Shown one piece after another: positions 25,708 to 34,518 of a stretch of DNA of 64,000 bases; within the stretch, counting starts at the first letter, position 1, and the number at the start of each line of letters is the position of its first letter. Location: the NCBI RefSeq assembly GCF_037137075.1, contig NZ_JBBBNV010000003.1:160465-224464 (forward strand), read 5' to 3'. The position numbers and the translations under genes were made by a program. Under the pieces are notes generated by a model, which was not told the origin of the DNA, ran no database searches, and worked only from the letters and a program-made list of their open reading frames with translations. This stretch comes from JBBBNV01 sp037137075. Its GTDB lineage: Bacteria; Bacillota; Bacilli; Paenibacillales; NBRC-103111.

Positions 25708-26756
25708 TACGCAGTTTCTCCTCCTTCGGGCACGATCGGCACCCGGATTTCGATGCGGGTTCCTTTCCCCGGCGCCGTAATCATCTGTATTGTCCCGCCG
25801 ATTTCATTGACCCGCTCCTGCATGGATACGAGACCGTAGGACGTATGCTTCTTCTCTTCCAAATCAAAGCCGACCCCGTTATCGCGGATCGTCAGCCGGA
25901 CACTATCCTCCGGGTGCTGCAGCCGCAGCTCGATTTTATCCGCCTTGGAGTGGCGCAGCGCGTTGGAGAGCGATTCCTGAACGATACGGAATAAGTGGTC
26001 CTCAATTCCCTTGGGCAGCCGGATGGTTTCATCCATTTCCCAGGAAATCTCAAACGGCACTTTGACCTGAAGCTCCTGCAGCAGCTCACCCAGCCCCTGG
26101 GATAGTCGTTTCCCCTCCAGATGGACCGGACGAAGGTGCAGCAACAGCGCGCGCATCTCCGATTGGGCAACCGATGACATTTCCTCGATCAATTCTATTT
26201 GCCGCTTCGCCTTGTCGAAATCCTTCTCCAGCGTGCGCCCCACCGCTGTAGCCGTCATGGAAATGGCGAACAGCTGCTGACTGACCGCATCGTGAAGCTC
26301 CCGGGCCAGCCGCTGCCGTTCTTCTACAATGGCAGACACCCGGGCCTTCTCGGCCAGCTCGGCATTGCTGGTCGACAGCCGTTGAAGCGAGCCGACCTGC
26401 TCCTCCCACTTGACCTGAATGCGGCCAAGCTGCTCGCTGAGCCGGCCGATTTCATCATCGCCAAGCGGCGGGGCTTGACGCGGCAGGCTGCCCTTCTCCA
26501 GCAGCAGCATGCGGTCATGCAGCTCCTCCAGCCGGCGCTTGATACGGCTGCTGTACAGGAAGCCGTACGCCGCGCCGAAGGCCAGCGCAAGCCCGATCAG
26601 CAGCAGGCTGAGCTCGACCCCCTCCTGCCAGGTGCTGAACTCGCGGAGATAGCCGTACCGGCGCAGCACGTAGACAACCGCAGCGAACAGCACGAGGCTA
26701 AGCAGCATTGCTTCGCCCATGCTTCGCCATATCATGTTGGTCAGTTTACCGCGCAA
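25707..26756 (-). CDS. liaS: Envelope-stress histidine kinase LiaS
   Basis: A 349-residue NarL-partner kinase. Two membrane spans at about 13-33 and 46-68 with a very short external loop mark an intramembrane-sensing kinase. HAMP-like linker, HisKA_3 box with ELHDAVSQQLFAISM near 152-166, and HATPase motifs (NALRHSKA, DNGVGFD) follow. It acts with LiaF, which inhibits it until the envelope is damaged. It is followed directly by liaR. Confidence 0.93.
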   Translation of the reverse strand: MRGKLTNMIWRSMGEAMLLSLVLFAAVVYVLRRYGYLREFSTWQEGVELSLLLIGLALAFGAAYGFLYSSRIKRRLEELHDRMLLLEKGSLPRQAPPLGDDEIGRLSEQLGRIQVKWEEQVGSLQRLSTSNAELAEKARVSAIVEERQRLARELHDAVSQQLFAISMTATAVGRTLEKDFDKAKRQIELIEEMSSVAQSEMRALLLHLRPVHLEGKRLSQGLGELLQELQVKVPFEISWEMDETIRLPKGIEDHLFRIVQESLSNALRHSKADKIELRLQHPEDSVRLTIRDNGVGFDLEEKKHTSYGLVSMQERVNEIGGTIQMITAPGKGTRIEIRVPIVPEGGETA

Positions 26757-26777
26757 GACGACTCCTCCTTTGCCGGA

Positions 26778-27425
26778 CTACAAAATCCGAATATCGATAT
26801 CGCCAATCATAAACGCCAGCTGCAGCCGGACACGGTGCTCGCAGGTATCGAAGTTATCGGAGCGCCAAACAAACTTGTTGGCGATTCCCGCTTCTTTTCG
26901 ACCCGCCGCCTTCACCTCTCCCATCCAGACATAAGCCTCCGCTTCAACGCCCCAGTCCTCAGGAAGAATTAGATGGACGTCCCCGATAATGCCCTGCAAA
27001 AAAATTTGGGTCTCCTTCTCTTCCGGAATTGCAAGCGACAAGTCCAAGCGGAATTCGCCGATGGCGCACCAAATGCCGGTGTGCTTCAGAATCCACGGCC
27101 CCCGGTCACGCTTGAAGCTGCCGATAATATGCGGCCTCGGCTCCCGGGCGTAGGGCGGTATCTTTTTTTTGCTTCGCACATAAAACACGCCAATCGAAAT
27201 CATCGCCAGCGCCAGCACAACCCCCATCTGTGCGCCAAATAAAATGAGCAGGCCAATCGCGGCAATGACAAACCCGCTTCGCCCCGGCTCACTGGCAATC
27301 CGGTATACCCCGATGAGGAGCAGCACGAGAGCGGCGATGGTCATGAAGTCCAGTACCTTGCTGGCCAAAATAAATACGCCCGCTGCAAGAAGTACAATTG
27401 CCGTGTTGCGTTTGCTTTTCACCAT
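26778..27425 (-). CDS. liaF: LiaF-type inhibitor of the envelope-stress kinase
   Basis: A 215-residue protein. Three or four membrane spans fill residues 5-90, followed by the cytoplasmic domain of LiaF family proteins, including GEFRLDLSLAIPEEKETQIF and IIGDVHLILPEDWGVEAEAY. ATG 27425 is chosen because GAAAGGGGG lies about 6 bases upstream; the open frame extends to 27536 without a site. It precedes liaS by 21 bases. Confidence 0.92.
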   Translation of the reverse strand: MVKSKRNTAIVLLAAGVFILASKVLDFMTIAALVLLLIGVYRIASEPGRSGFVIAAIGLLILFGAQMGVVLALAMISIGVFYVRSKKKIPPYAREPRPHIIGSFKRDRGPWILKHTGIWCAIGEFRLDLSLAIPEEKETQIFLQGIIGDVHLILPEDWGVEAEAYVWMGEVKAAGRKEAGIANKFVWRSDNFDTCEHRVRLQLAFMIGDIDIRIL

Positions 27426-27557
27426 GCCGCTCCCCCTTTCATGCTGAATCAACCGGGTAAACGGCTTTGCCCCAGAAAAGGCGGTACCGTTTACCTGCTG
27501 TACTTGAACTGTAATTTTGGTCAGCAAGGCCGTCAAGGCCCGAGAATCAACAACTTA

Positions 27558-27607
27558 GGACCAAGCCCGCAGCAGCTCGCTGAGGCCAGCGGTCGGTGGC
27601 TTGGTCC
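27558..27607 (-). other. Intercistronic hairpin between pspA and liaF
   Basis: A perfect 10-bp stem (27558-27567 with 27598-27607; GGACCAAGCC arms) with a 30-base loop that can pair further. No T-tract follows on either strand, so it is more likely an RNA-stability or processing element, or a partial attenuator, than a full terminator. Confidence 0.5.
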
Positions 27608-27662
27608 ATGTATTAGAATATCATAAGTTGGGTTCTCTCAAAAGCCGTGGCCCGCAATTCAC

Positions 27663-28343
27663 TTACAGGTTGCTTCTCATACGCTCCAGCTCGGCTTCCA
27701 CCTTTTGACGGCGGGCCTCATCGGCAGCCGCCCAGCCTGCGGCACCCGCTGCTCCGGTTACAGGTCCGATGCCCGGCTTGCGAAGCATCTCCGCTTCTAC
27801 CTCCATCTGCATAATTTTTTCTTCGATGCGGTGGAAGCCTTTGGACGCATGGCCGCTTTCCAGCGTGTGTACGGCAGTCACACTGGCCATTTTCTTTTGT
27901 GCTTCCGCCATCTGCGCCCGGGCCGTCAGCTCGTTCTTTTTGTTGCGGAGCTGATAAAATTGCTCCTTCATATCATGAAGCTGGTGCTTCAGCTCAGATG
28001 CCTGGGCAACCGCCTGCTCGTGCAGCTCCGCATACTCGGTAACCTTTTGGTCAAAATACAGCTTCTCCTCCAGCGCTTGGCGCGCCGCCGCATCCTGTCC
28101 TTCACGCAGCGCCTGCTCCGCCTGCCTCGAGCGCTCGTCGCTCAGCCGGACGGCTTCCTCATACCGCTGCTGCAGCTTGCGCTCGCTTGCGATTTGACGG
28201 GCAACCGTAACTTCAGCGCGAGCAATGTCCTCTTCCATATCGCGAAGATATTGCTTCAGCATCATGATTGGGTCCTCTACCTTATCAAGCAGCTCATGCA
28301 CCGATGCTTTTGTCATATCGCTAATCCGTTTGAATACTCCCAT
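27663..28343 (-). CDS. PspA/IM30-family membrane-stress protein (first copy)
   Basis: A 226-residue ESCRT-III-like coiled-coil protein. The N-terminal amphipathic helix is MGVFKRISDMTKASVHELL, then long helices with EDPIMMLKQYLRDMEEDI and an Ala/Glu-rich core. The C-terminal 40 residues carry a Gly/Ala-rich insert (GPVTGAAGAAGWAAADEA) before a final helix. It coats and stabilises stressed membrane. It lies four bases downstream of the PspC-type gene in the Lia operon. Confidence 0.93.
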   Translation of the reverse strand: MGVFKRISDMTKASVHELLDKVEDPIMMLKQYLRDMEEDIARAEVTVARQIASERKLQQRYEEAVRLSDERSRQAEQALREGQDAAARQALEEKLYFDQKVTEYAELHEQAVAQASELKHQLHDMKEQFYQLRNKKNELTARAQMAEAQKKMASVTAVHTLESGHASKGFHRIEEKIMQMEVEAEMLRKPGIGPVTGAAGAAGWAAADEARRQKVEAELERMRSNL

Positions 28344-28347
28344 TGTA

Positions 28348-28956
28348 TTATTCTCCCTTCTCTTCGTTCACAGATTTAGTTTGTTCCATTTTGGCGACCT
28401 TGGCGCGCAGCTCTTCCAGCTCCCGCTGCATCGCTTTTTTTTCAATATCCGGCATCATATCGTCCAGCGGATGCTGGACATTCGGGCTTTGCTGCGGCTG
28501 CTTCCAATTCATCGTACCCGATCCGGGGCCTTGATGCGGCTGCTTCCAGCCTTGCTGCCACTGCTCGCCGTAAAATTTGCCCCAGCGTCTCATTTGCTTC
28601 GCCCAGCGGCGGGCGGACTTGGAATCGAAGCCGTATTCCCCGCCGAATGGACCATTGTGTCCGAACGGGCCGCTTGGTCCGTGATTGCCTTGATAGCCGT
28701 GTCCCTGCTCAGGGCCGTATTCCGGGCCGTAGCCGTGTCCCTGCCAGCCGCCGTATCCATATCCTGCGGCTACCGGCTCCTTCGGAATTACAAGGCTTGC
28801 CAGCACATAAATGGCAATCATGGTTCCCGCCGAGAATATCGCTGTGATGACAAAGATTAAACGCAGCAGTGTAGCGTCAACATCAAGCAGTTCAGCTAAC
28901 CCGCCGCATAGACCGAATAATTTCTTATCCCGCTGCGAACGGTAAATTCTCTTCAT
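28348..28956 (-). CDS. PspC-domain membrane protein
   Basis: A 202-residue protein. Residues 1-60 are a PspC domain (MKRIYRSQRDKKLFGLCGGL, then a membrane span ending in LVIPKEP). A long Gly/Tyr/His/Pro-rich linker follows, then a basic stretch with WAKQMRRWGKFYGEQW and a C-terminal coiled coil near 160-200. ATG 28956 has AAGGATGG 8 bases upstream. Its start overlaps the end of the upstream pspA-like gene. It likely ties the two PspA proteins to the membrane. Confidence 0.88.
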   Translation of the reverse strand: MKRIYRSQRDKKLFGLCGGLAELLDVDATLLRLIFVITAIFSAGTMIAIYVLASLVIPKEPVAAGYGYGGWQGHGYGPEYGPEQGHGYQGNHGPSGPFGHNGPFGGEYGFDSKSARRWAKQMRRWGKFYGEQWQQGWKQPHQGPGSGTMNWKQPQQSPNVQHPLDDMMPDIEKKAMQRELEELRAKVAKMEQTKSVNEEKGE

Positions 28957-28958
28957 AT

Positions 28959-29666
28959 CTAGTTCCATCCTTCCTGAGCCAGTTTGCTGCGCAGCTTCTC
29001 CAGCTCCCGGTCAACCGCCGCCGAAGCGCCAGGCATAACGGGTGAGGCAGGGGGAGCAGCATAGCGGCTGCCTTCCGGCCGCACCCCGAACGGTGTCGTC
29101 GAGCGCAGCTCGTTAAAGATTCTCATCTCGGACTCCAGCTCGCTTACCGCGTCCTCGACCCGGTACAGCAGTCCATGAGACGAGCGGCCCTCCCAGCCTG
29201 GGCCAGCCTGCATTTTGCGCTGCAGGCGGAGCGATTCCAGACGGGCCAGCACCACCTCGCGTTTGGCCAGCACTTCGTCATATTCGGCCTTCAGGGCCTG
29301 CATTCGTTCCTCCAGCTCGATAATGGCCGGCTGGCTTTCCTCATACAGGCGCCGGTACTGCAGAGCCTGCTCCTCATAGCGCAGCTTCTCCTGCAGAGCC
29401 ATGCGGGCCGCAATCTCTTCGCCGGCCTTCACAGCCAGTGAAGCCTGCTGCTCCCGCTTGTCCCGAAGCTGCTCCGCTTGAACCATCTGCTGACGCAGGG
29501 TAGCGGCATGATGCAGCAGCTGCCTGTACAAGGCTTGCGATTGTTCAAGCTGCTCCCGCTGGCCGCTTAAGAAGCGGTCAATCAGCCGAACCGGGTCATC
29601 CGAGGATTCCAGCATTTCGTTCAACGTTGCCGCGGTCATATCGCGAACTCTTCTCCATATGCTCAT
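28959..29666 (-). CDS. PspA/IM30-family protein, LiaH-like (second copy)
   Basis: A 235-residue coiled-coil protein of the same family as the downstream copy but clearly diverged. N-terminal helix MSIWRRVRDMTAATLNEMLE, a core with EEIAARMALQEKLRYEEQAL, and a C-terminal tail with a Pro/Ala-rich spacer before VDRELEKLRSKLAQEG. GGAGG lies just before the ATG. Two PspA paralogues in one operon suggest mixed or specialised assemblies. Confidence 0.92.
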   Translation of the reverse strand: MSIWRRVRDMTAATLNEMLESSDDPVRLIDRFLSGQREQLEQSQALYRQLLHHAATLRQQMVQAEQLRDKREQQASLAVKAGEEIAARMALQEKLRYEEQALQYRRLYEESQPAIIELEERMQALKAEYDEVLAKREVVLARLESLRLQRKMQAGPGWEGRSSHGLLYRVEDAVSELESEMRIFNELRSTTPFGVRPEGSRYAAPPASPVMPGASAAVDRELEKLRSKLAQEGWN

Positions 29667-29844
29667 TTGTTGTTCCTCCTAAGTTATCAAGTGTTCCTGC
29701 GGGCTTGCCTGCTCTAACCGGCGGCCTCCGGCCGGGTTAAGGGATACGCCCGCGGATGCAATTTTGTCTCCTGCATCAGGCGGCCTCCGGCGCTGCCGCG
29801 CCTCCATCCCTGCTTTCTTTCCACCGGCCATCTAATCGGCCTTC

Positions 29845-30156
29845 TTAAAGGTAGCTTGTTTTCCGCTTCAGCAGTATAATTCCGCCAATTACAAACCCTG
29901 CCGCCAAAATCCAGGGGATGAGGCCGGACAACTTGCCGAGCACACACAAAGCACCGATTACGAAGAGCACCCCGCCGATGAACCTGCGTTCATTCATCCA
30001 CCCGATATACCCGAGTCCCATCAAGATGAACGGGAACAACCAGCTCATCAGGATTCCAAGACCAAAGCCCGTCTTTCCAAGCACCATCAGGATACCGCAG
30101 CCAATCAGCAGTAGTGCGAATCCGCGTTGTTTCGTCATGCGCATTTGTTTGCTCAC
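29845..30156 (-). CDS. LiaI-like small membrane protein
   Basis: A 103-residue protein with four hydrophobic spans and a basic C-terminal end (LLKRKTSYL). It resembles the LiaI/LiaF transmembrane domain, and its position as first gene before a LiaH-like PspA matches liaI-liaH of B. subtilis. The start is either GTG 30156 or ATG 30144; GGAAAGGCGG precedes both. The gap to the next gene (29667-29844) holds a GC-rich hairpin near 29720. Confidence 0.8.
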   Translation of the reverse strand: MSKQMRMTKQRGFALLLIGCGILMVLGKTGFGLGILMSWLFPFILMGLGYIGWMNERRFIGGVLFVIGALCVLGKLSGLIPWILAAGFVIGGIILLKRKTSYL

Positions 30157-30193
30157 CGCCTTTCCTTCGTTTGTTGTCGCTTGCTATGTCTTT

Positions 30194-30260
30194 ATTGTAG
30201 TCGGAAACACTTCTGCCCAAAACGGACCCCGGACGGTTTCTGCTGCTGGACCTTAGTCTA
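30194..30260 (-). promoter_or_regulatory. Predicted promoter of the Lia/Psp operon
   Basis: TACAAT at 30194-30199 (read on the minus strand) is a good -10 with no strong -35, as expected of an activated promoter. About 50 bases further upstream, CCTTAGTCTAGG (30251-30262) is an imperfect inverted repeat with an AGTCT core similar to known LiaR/CesR-type sites. The operator part is inference. Confidence 0.4.
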
Positions 30261-30400
30261 GGATGCAGCAGGACCTGCGGGGAGCAAGCCGGACGAGCCG
30301 CTTGTTTCAAGGCCCCGCCATCGCCACAATCGTTTTGCCGTCCGAAGCTGATGCCGGCCATCTGCAGCCCGATAATGAGTGTCTAGCCCGGCGTAGCACA

Positions 30401-30428
30401 ACAAAAAACGGCGGTCCGCAGACCGCCG
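30401..30428 (-). terminator. Terminator of the GNAT-remnant transcript
   Basis: A perfect 8-bp stem (30409-30416 with 30421-30428) with a 4-base loop is followed on the minus strand by TTTTTT. It lies 25 bases after the stop of the acetyltransferase remnant. Confidence 0.88.
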
Positions 30429-30452
30429 CTAGTCATGAATGGCACTATCCTA

Positions 30453-30698
30453 TTAAAAGAAATCAGCTAAATACGTATTTGCCGCAGGAACCAGCTCCTC
30501 CAGCAGCCGGACTGCTGAAGCATCCGCCTGCAGCCGGCCGATTTGCGCCAGCAGCCCCGGACGCTGATAGCCGAGCATAAGCGCTGTTAAGGTTTGAATA
30601 TCACAGGCCGCTTGCACCGGCACCGGTTCATTCGGCTCCTCCATCAACATACCGGGGCCTGCTCCAGCTTCTTGTTCCGGGCGGCCGTTACCGGACAA
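30453..30698 (-). pseudogene. C-terminal remnant of a GNAT/Eis-type acetyltransferase
   Basis: An 81-residue frame whose last 50 residues match the sterol-carrier-like C-terminal domain of Eis-type GNAT acetyltransferases: CDIQTLTALMLGYQRPGLLA, then IGRLQ and a final LADFF. The acetyl-CoA domain that should precede it (about 250-300 residues) is absent, replaced by an AT-rich region. The terminator behind it is intact. This is best read as the end of a gene whose front was deleted. It could be expressed as a short protein, but that is unlikely. Confidence 0.65.
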
Positions 30699-31114
30699 GC
30701 TGGCCTTTATCCATTAAATAAATTCTCTTCTATTTTCATGTGTCGGCGGTAATCTTTCAATCCTGATTCTAGATATAGTACGACATTCCCAGAATAAGGC
30801 TGGGAATGAAGCTGCCCGTCTCAAAAATAAGCCCGCTGTCCCAATTTCCGCATACCGGTTCGGGCTTCAGAGCGAATAGGCCCATTTTCACTTTAAAATC
30901 ACGGAATGTATTTCCAGCATCACACAGTTCCTTACAGCCGCTCTCCTTGATTTCCCTGTGCTCATGGACTTTGGTCGCAGCATGGCAGAATTGCCAATTT
31001 CCAATTTTCCAATTGGAAACTATTACAACTGAACTTCCAATTTTCCACGTGCTATGATTGATATCGGACGGACTTTCCAATACCCACACACATTTGAGGA
31101 GGTAGTAAAGAGTC
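30699..31114 (+). promoter_or_regulatory. Upstream region of the NlpC/P60 gene
   Basis: About 415 bases without a gene. TATGAT at 31053-31058 with CTGAAC 18 bases upstream is a possible promoter. Ahead of it the element TTCCAATTTTCC occurs twice, at about 31004 and 31035, and an inverted TTCCAATTGGAAA overlaps the first copy; a shorter TTTCCAAT lies near 31074. These could be regulator sites. I saw no riboswitch that I could name. Confidence 0.35.
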
Positions 31115-31924
31115 ATGAAAAAACAGCTCATAGCATCCTTGCTTGCCGCGTCCTTTTGCTTATCAGGAGCCATCGCCCTTCCACAAGGGGCGGAAGCCGC
31201 TTCGTACGTTTCCGCATCTGTCGGACAAACTCTTGTTGTCAACAAATCCGTTTCTTTTCGTAAAGCCGCTAGTACAAGCAGCACGATGATTCGTTATTTG
31301 AAGGCCGGTGAGAAGGTAACCATTCTCGGCTCGCCCAATCAATATTGGTACCAGGTTCGTGATCAAAACGGACAATCCGGGTACGTCAGCAGTAAAACCG
31401 AATATGTATCCTTAAGCAGCGGTTCTTCCGGTTCCGGCTCTGGTTCTTCCGGTTCCTCCGGTTCTTCGGAATCAGGCAGCACAAGCTCCGCCTCCGTAGA
31501 GAAAATGATTTCCGCCGGTATGAAATACCTCGGCACTCCTTACGAATACGGATCAAGCCGGAGCAATACCTCGACTTTTGACTGCTCTGACTTCGTCCGT
31601 CAAGCGTTTAAGGATGGTCTCGGGATCACCCTTCCTGCGGATTCCAGAGGACAAGGCGCCTATGTGAAAGATAAAGGAAACTACACGACCGATTACACCA
31701 AGCTCAAGCGCGGAGATTTGGTCTTCTATTCCGCCTACAAAGGTTCAAAAGCCTCGGATTACGCAGGGGTCAACAAAGCAACAGCGACCATTACCCACGT
31801 ATCCATTTACTTGGGTGACGGCAAGCTCTTGCATACATATTCGAAGGCGTCCGGCGGCGTCATTACAGATACGCTTGACGGTCATTGGCAGTACCGCTTC
31901 CTGTTCGGGGGCTCGGCACTCTGA
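31115..31924 (+). CDS. Secreted SH3-NlpC/P60 cell-wall hydrolase
   Basis: A 269-residue exported peptidoglycan endopeptidase. Signal peptide 1-29 ends in AEAAS. A bacterial SH3 domain (about 38-98) is followed by a Ser/Gly linker (101-125) and an NlpC/P60 domain. The catalytic triad is visible: Cys157 in TFDCSDF, His228 in ITHVSIY and His240 in LLHTYS. GAGGAGG lies about 10 bases before the ATG. It likely cuts the gamma-D-Glu to diamino acid bond in stem peptides. The gene is alone with its own promoter region. Confidence 0.93.
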   Translation: MKKQLIASLLAASFCLSGAIALPQGAEAASYVSASVGQTLVVNKSVSFRKAASTSSTMIRYLKAGEKVTILGSPNQYWYQVRDQNGQSGYVSSKTEYVSLSSGSSGSGSGSSGSSGSSESGSTSSASVEKMISAGMKYLGTPYEYGSSRSNTSTFDCSDFVRQAFKDGLGITLPADSRGQGAYVKDKGNYTTDYTKLKRGDLVFYSAYKGSKASDYAGVNKATATITHVSIYLGDGKLLHTYSKASGGVITDTLDGHWQYRFLFGGSAL

Positions 31925-32172
31925 TTTCCGGTATTCAGGTTCCAGCTTTCCCAGGCAGCGCCTGCATGGATAGCGGATGGTCTGGCGGCGTCATCCGATG
32001 CCGACCTGCGGCTGGGGTGTCGCACACGATGCAAAAGCAGCTGGCATGGTAATCAGCAGCGCAGGTAAGCCGCCGCTCGCGACAAACTCCCAGCGCCCCC
32101 GTACAGGAGTCCAAACCTCCGCTAACCGTCCCGAATATGCTGATAGCATCCAGTATAGGAAGGGGGATGACA

Positions 32173-32265
32173 ATGGGCGTGGGCTGCAACGTTTTCACTT
32201 CTACGGCTGTCATTCTGGTGCTCTATATTTTGCTTGTTATTATTCTAAGAAGTTTCCCGTACTAA
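32173..32265 (+). CDS. YjcZ-like 30-residue sporulation-type peptide
   Basis: The product is MGVGCNVFTSTAVILVLYIL followed by LVIILRSFPY: a short Gly/Cys-containing head and one membrane span, as in the YjcZ/YtrC-like family of tiny spore-associated proteins. GGAAGGGGG lies six bases before ATG 32173; an ATG at 32167 is too close to it. A strong terminator follows 17 bases after the stop. It is too short for usual gene finders. Confidence 0.7.
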   Translation: MGVGCNVFTSTAVILVLYILLVIILRSFPY

Positions 32266-32282
32266 TCTTTCCGTTTGTTCTG

Positions 32283-32315
32283 AAATCCGGAAGCTGAACC
32301 TGGCTTCCGGATTTT
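32283..32315 (+). terminator. Terminator after the YjcZ-like gene
   Basis: A perfect 12-bp stem (32283-32294 with 32303-32314) with an 8-base loop ends in TTTT. Confidence 0.88.
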
Positions 32316-32424
32316 GCTTTTCAAGGAACAGCAACTTGCGTTATGATAAAGTGTATCCGCTTTTTTTAGTAACAATTGGATGGCTCATTGAAGTTCGTTA
32401 CGAAACCGCCGAGGTTGATAAAAT

Positions 32425-34518
32425 ATGATGAATAGCTGGTGCAGCAGGAAACGGAAGCAAGCTTTATTTGTCTTCCTTTTATTTTTTATGCTCATACTGG
32501 CCGGATGCACAGTGAAGCCCCCTTCTTTCGATATGGCCAAGCAGGGGGTGGCCGACCTGCGCGGCTGGTCCTTTATGCAGCAGGGACCTGTCAATTTAGA
32601 CGGGGAGTGGGCCTTCTATTGGCAGAAGCTTCTGTCTCCTGAGCAATGGAGGGAAGCAGAGGACAGCGGAGCAGCCCCCGATTGGATTGAGGTGCCCGGC
32701 TCCTGGAACGAGCAGGTGCTGCGGGACGGCACAGTGCTTCCTGGCGAAGGGTACGGAACGTATCGGCTGCGGGTGCTCCTTCCGCAGAACGGTCCGCCAG
32801 CGTACGCAATTACGGTGCCTGGCGTATCAACAGCCTATCGCTTGTGGGCCAATGGGGAGCTGGTTATTCAGAGCGGCGAGCCCGGGACTAACCGGGAAGA
32901 TGCTGTAGCCGAGGACAGCAAGCGGATGGTAATTCTGCATGAGGCCCATGGTGAGGTGGATCTCATTCTTCAAGCCTCCAATTTCGAGCACCGGCGAGGG
33001 GGAGTTTGGCAGCCAATCAAAATCGGCACGCCGCCCCAGCTTCAGCTGCGTTCTCTTCGCCTGGATGCCGCCGATATTCTCGTGTTCAGCTGCCTGCTTG
33101 TCGTCGGCCTGTACCATCTGGCCTTTTACGCACTGCGCCGGGAAACGAAGACTCCGCTGTTTTTCGGTCTGTTTTGTCTCATTACCGGACTGCGTTCGCT
33201 TCTGGTCGGGGAATATGTGCTTGGGCGGCTGTGGCCCCATTTTCCGTATGCGATCGATATGAAGCTGGAGTACATGACGATTATAATCGGCATTCCGCTT
33301 TTCGTCCGGTTCATTCATTCGCTTTACCCCGAGCCGTTTCACCGCTTGATGCTCATTATTCCGGAGCGTCTTTGCTTGGGGTGCGCCGTATTCGTCGCGG
33401 TCACTCCCACCATTGTGTTCACGCAGTGGCTGCTGTTGTTCCAAACTCTGGCGCTCGTTATGGCTTCTTATCTGGTTTATGCCATTGTATGCGCCATCCG
33501 CAGCCGTCAAGAAGGAGCCTGGTTAATCGGGCTTGGCTTTGTGCTCTACGCGTTGTCTGTCTTAAACGATATTTTGTATTTCAACGAAACCTTGTGGACG
33601 GGCAGCTATTCCCCAATCGGCCTGCTGCTGCTGATTTTTGTCCAGGCGGTTGCCCTGGCTCGGAAAATTGCCGGATTGTTTGCGGATCTGGTCAACATCA
33701 ACGCTTCCCTGGAGCAAAAAATCAAGGAACGCACCCGGTCCCTGGAAGAGTCCGAAGAGGCGCGGCGCTACCTGGTTTCGAACATTTCCCATGAGCTGCG
33801 GACTCCGCTGACCTCGATACGCGGCTACGTGGAGGCGATCTTGGACGGTGTCGTGCGGCAGCCGGAGCAGCAGGAGAAAACGCTGCGGCTCGTTCAGGAC
33901 AAAACACTGACCCTGCAGCGGCTTGTAGAGGATCTGTTCGAGCTGGCCCGGCTGGAAGCCCGGCAAAGCCCTTTTCATTTCCAGGCGTTATCCGTTGACC
34001 AAGTGAAATTCAGTGTGCAGGAGAAATATGAATTTGACGCCGAGTCTGCAGGCATCTCCCTAACCGTCCACGGCCCTGGGGAACGTGTTTGTATATGGGC
34101 GGACAGCGAACGGCTGGAGCAGGTGTTTACCAATCTGATTTTCAATGCCATTAAATATACCCCGGCTGGCGGGAAAATTACGGTTCGGATGGAAATCCAG
34201 CAGCCTGCGGAGAAGACGGAGAACGATCGTTTAGATGAACGCCCCGTTTTAAAGGAACACGCGCCTAAGCTTCTAATCACCGTGGAAGATACCGGCAAGG
34301 GAATCCGTAATCAGGATTTGCCTTACATATTTGACCGATTCTATAGAGGAGATCCTGCCGCGCCCTCCTCTTTGCCGAAGAGCGGCGGACTGGGGCTTGC
34401 GATCACAAAGGAAATTGTGCAGGCCCACGGCGGATGCATCTGGGCGGAAGCCTCCGCAGACGGCGGCAGCCGCTTCTGCTTCACCGTGCCAATCAAGCAG
34501 GAAGAACAGACCGATTAG
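32425..34518 (+). CDS. Orphan 7TM-DISM histidine kinase
   Basis: A 697-residue sensor kinase. The N-terminal hydrophobic segment ends in LILAGC, which looks like a lipobox. An extracellular beta-sandwich follows (about 50-200, with GYGTYRLRVLLP and RLWANGELV, like a glycosidase sugar-binding fold), then seven membrane spans (about 212-410), a coiled coil, HisKA (SNISHELRTPLTSIRGYVEA), N-box (NLIFNAIKYTPAGGK), G1 (VEDTGKGI) and G2 (SGGLGLAITKEIV). All catalytic motifs are intact. No response regulator is adjacent. It may sense a sugar or cell-wall fragment. The start is one of two ATGs (32425, 32428) behind a weak GAGG site. Confidence 0.9.
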   Translation: MMNSWCSRKRKQALFVFLLFFMLILAGCTVKPPSFDMAKQGVADLRGWSFMQQGPVNLDGEWAFYWQKLLSPEQWREAEDSGAAPDWIEVPGSWNEQVLRDGTVLPGEGYGTYRLRVLLPQNGPPAYAITVPGVSTAYRLWANGELVIQSGEPGTNREDAVAEDSKRMVILHEAHGEVDLILQASNFEHRRGGVWQPIKIGTPPQLQLRSLRLDAADILVFSCLLVVGLYHLAFYALRRETKTPLFFGLFCLITGLRSLLVGEYVLGRLWPHFPYAIDMKLEYMTIIIGIPLFVRFIHSLYPEPFHRLMLIIPERLCLGCAVFVAVTPTIVFTQWLLLFQTLALVMASYLVYAIVCAIRSRQEGAWLIGLGFVLYALSVLNDILYFNETLWTGSYSPIGLLLLIFVQAVALARKIAGLFADLVNINASLEQKIKERTRSLEESEEARRYLVSNISHELRTPLTSIRGYVEAILDGVVRQPEQQEKTLRLVQDKTLTLQRLVEDLFELARLEARQSPFHFQALSVDQVKFSVQEKYEFDAESAGISLTVHGPGERVCIWADSERLEQVFTNLIFNAIKYTPAGGKITVRMEIQQPAEKTENDRLDERPVLKEHAPKLLITVEDTGKGIRNQDLPYIFDRFYRGDPAAPSSLPKSGGLGLAITKEIVQAHGGCIWAEASADGGSRFCFTVPIKQEEQTD

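Noticed and set aside
30699..31114. Possible c-di-AMP (ydaO) riboswitch ahead of the NlpC/P60 gene
   Set aside because: Such genes often carry one, but I could not find the conserved core or pairing; only short TTCCAATTTTCC repeats are visible.
30769..31284. A 171-codon minus-strand frame over the NlpC/P60 promoter
   Set aside because: It overlaps the start of the hydrolase gene on the opposite strand and has no ribosome site or family.
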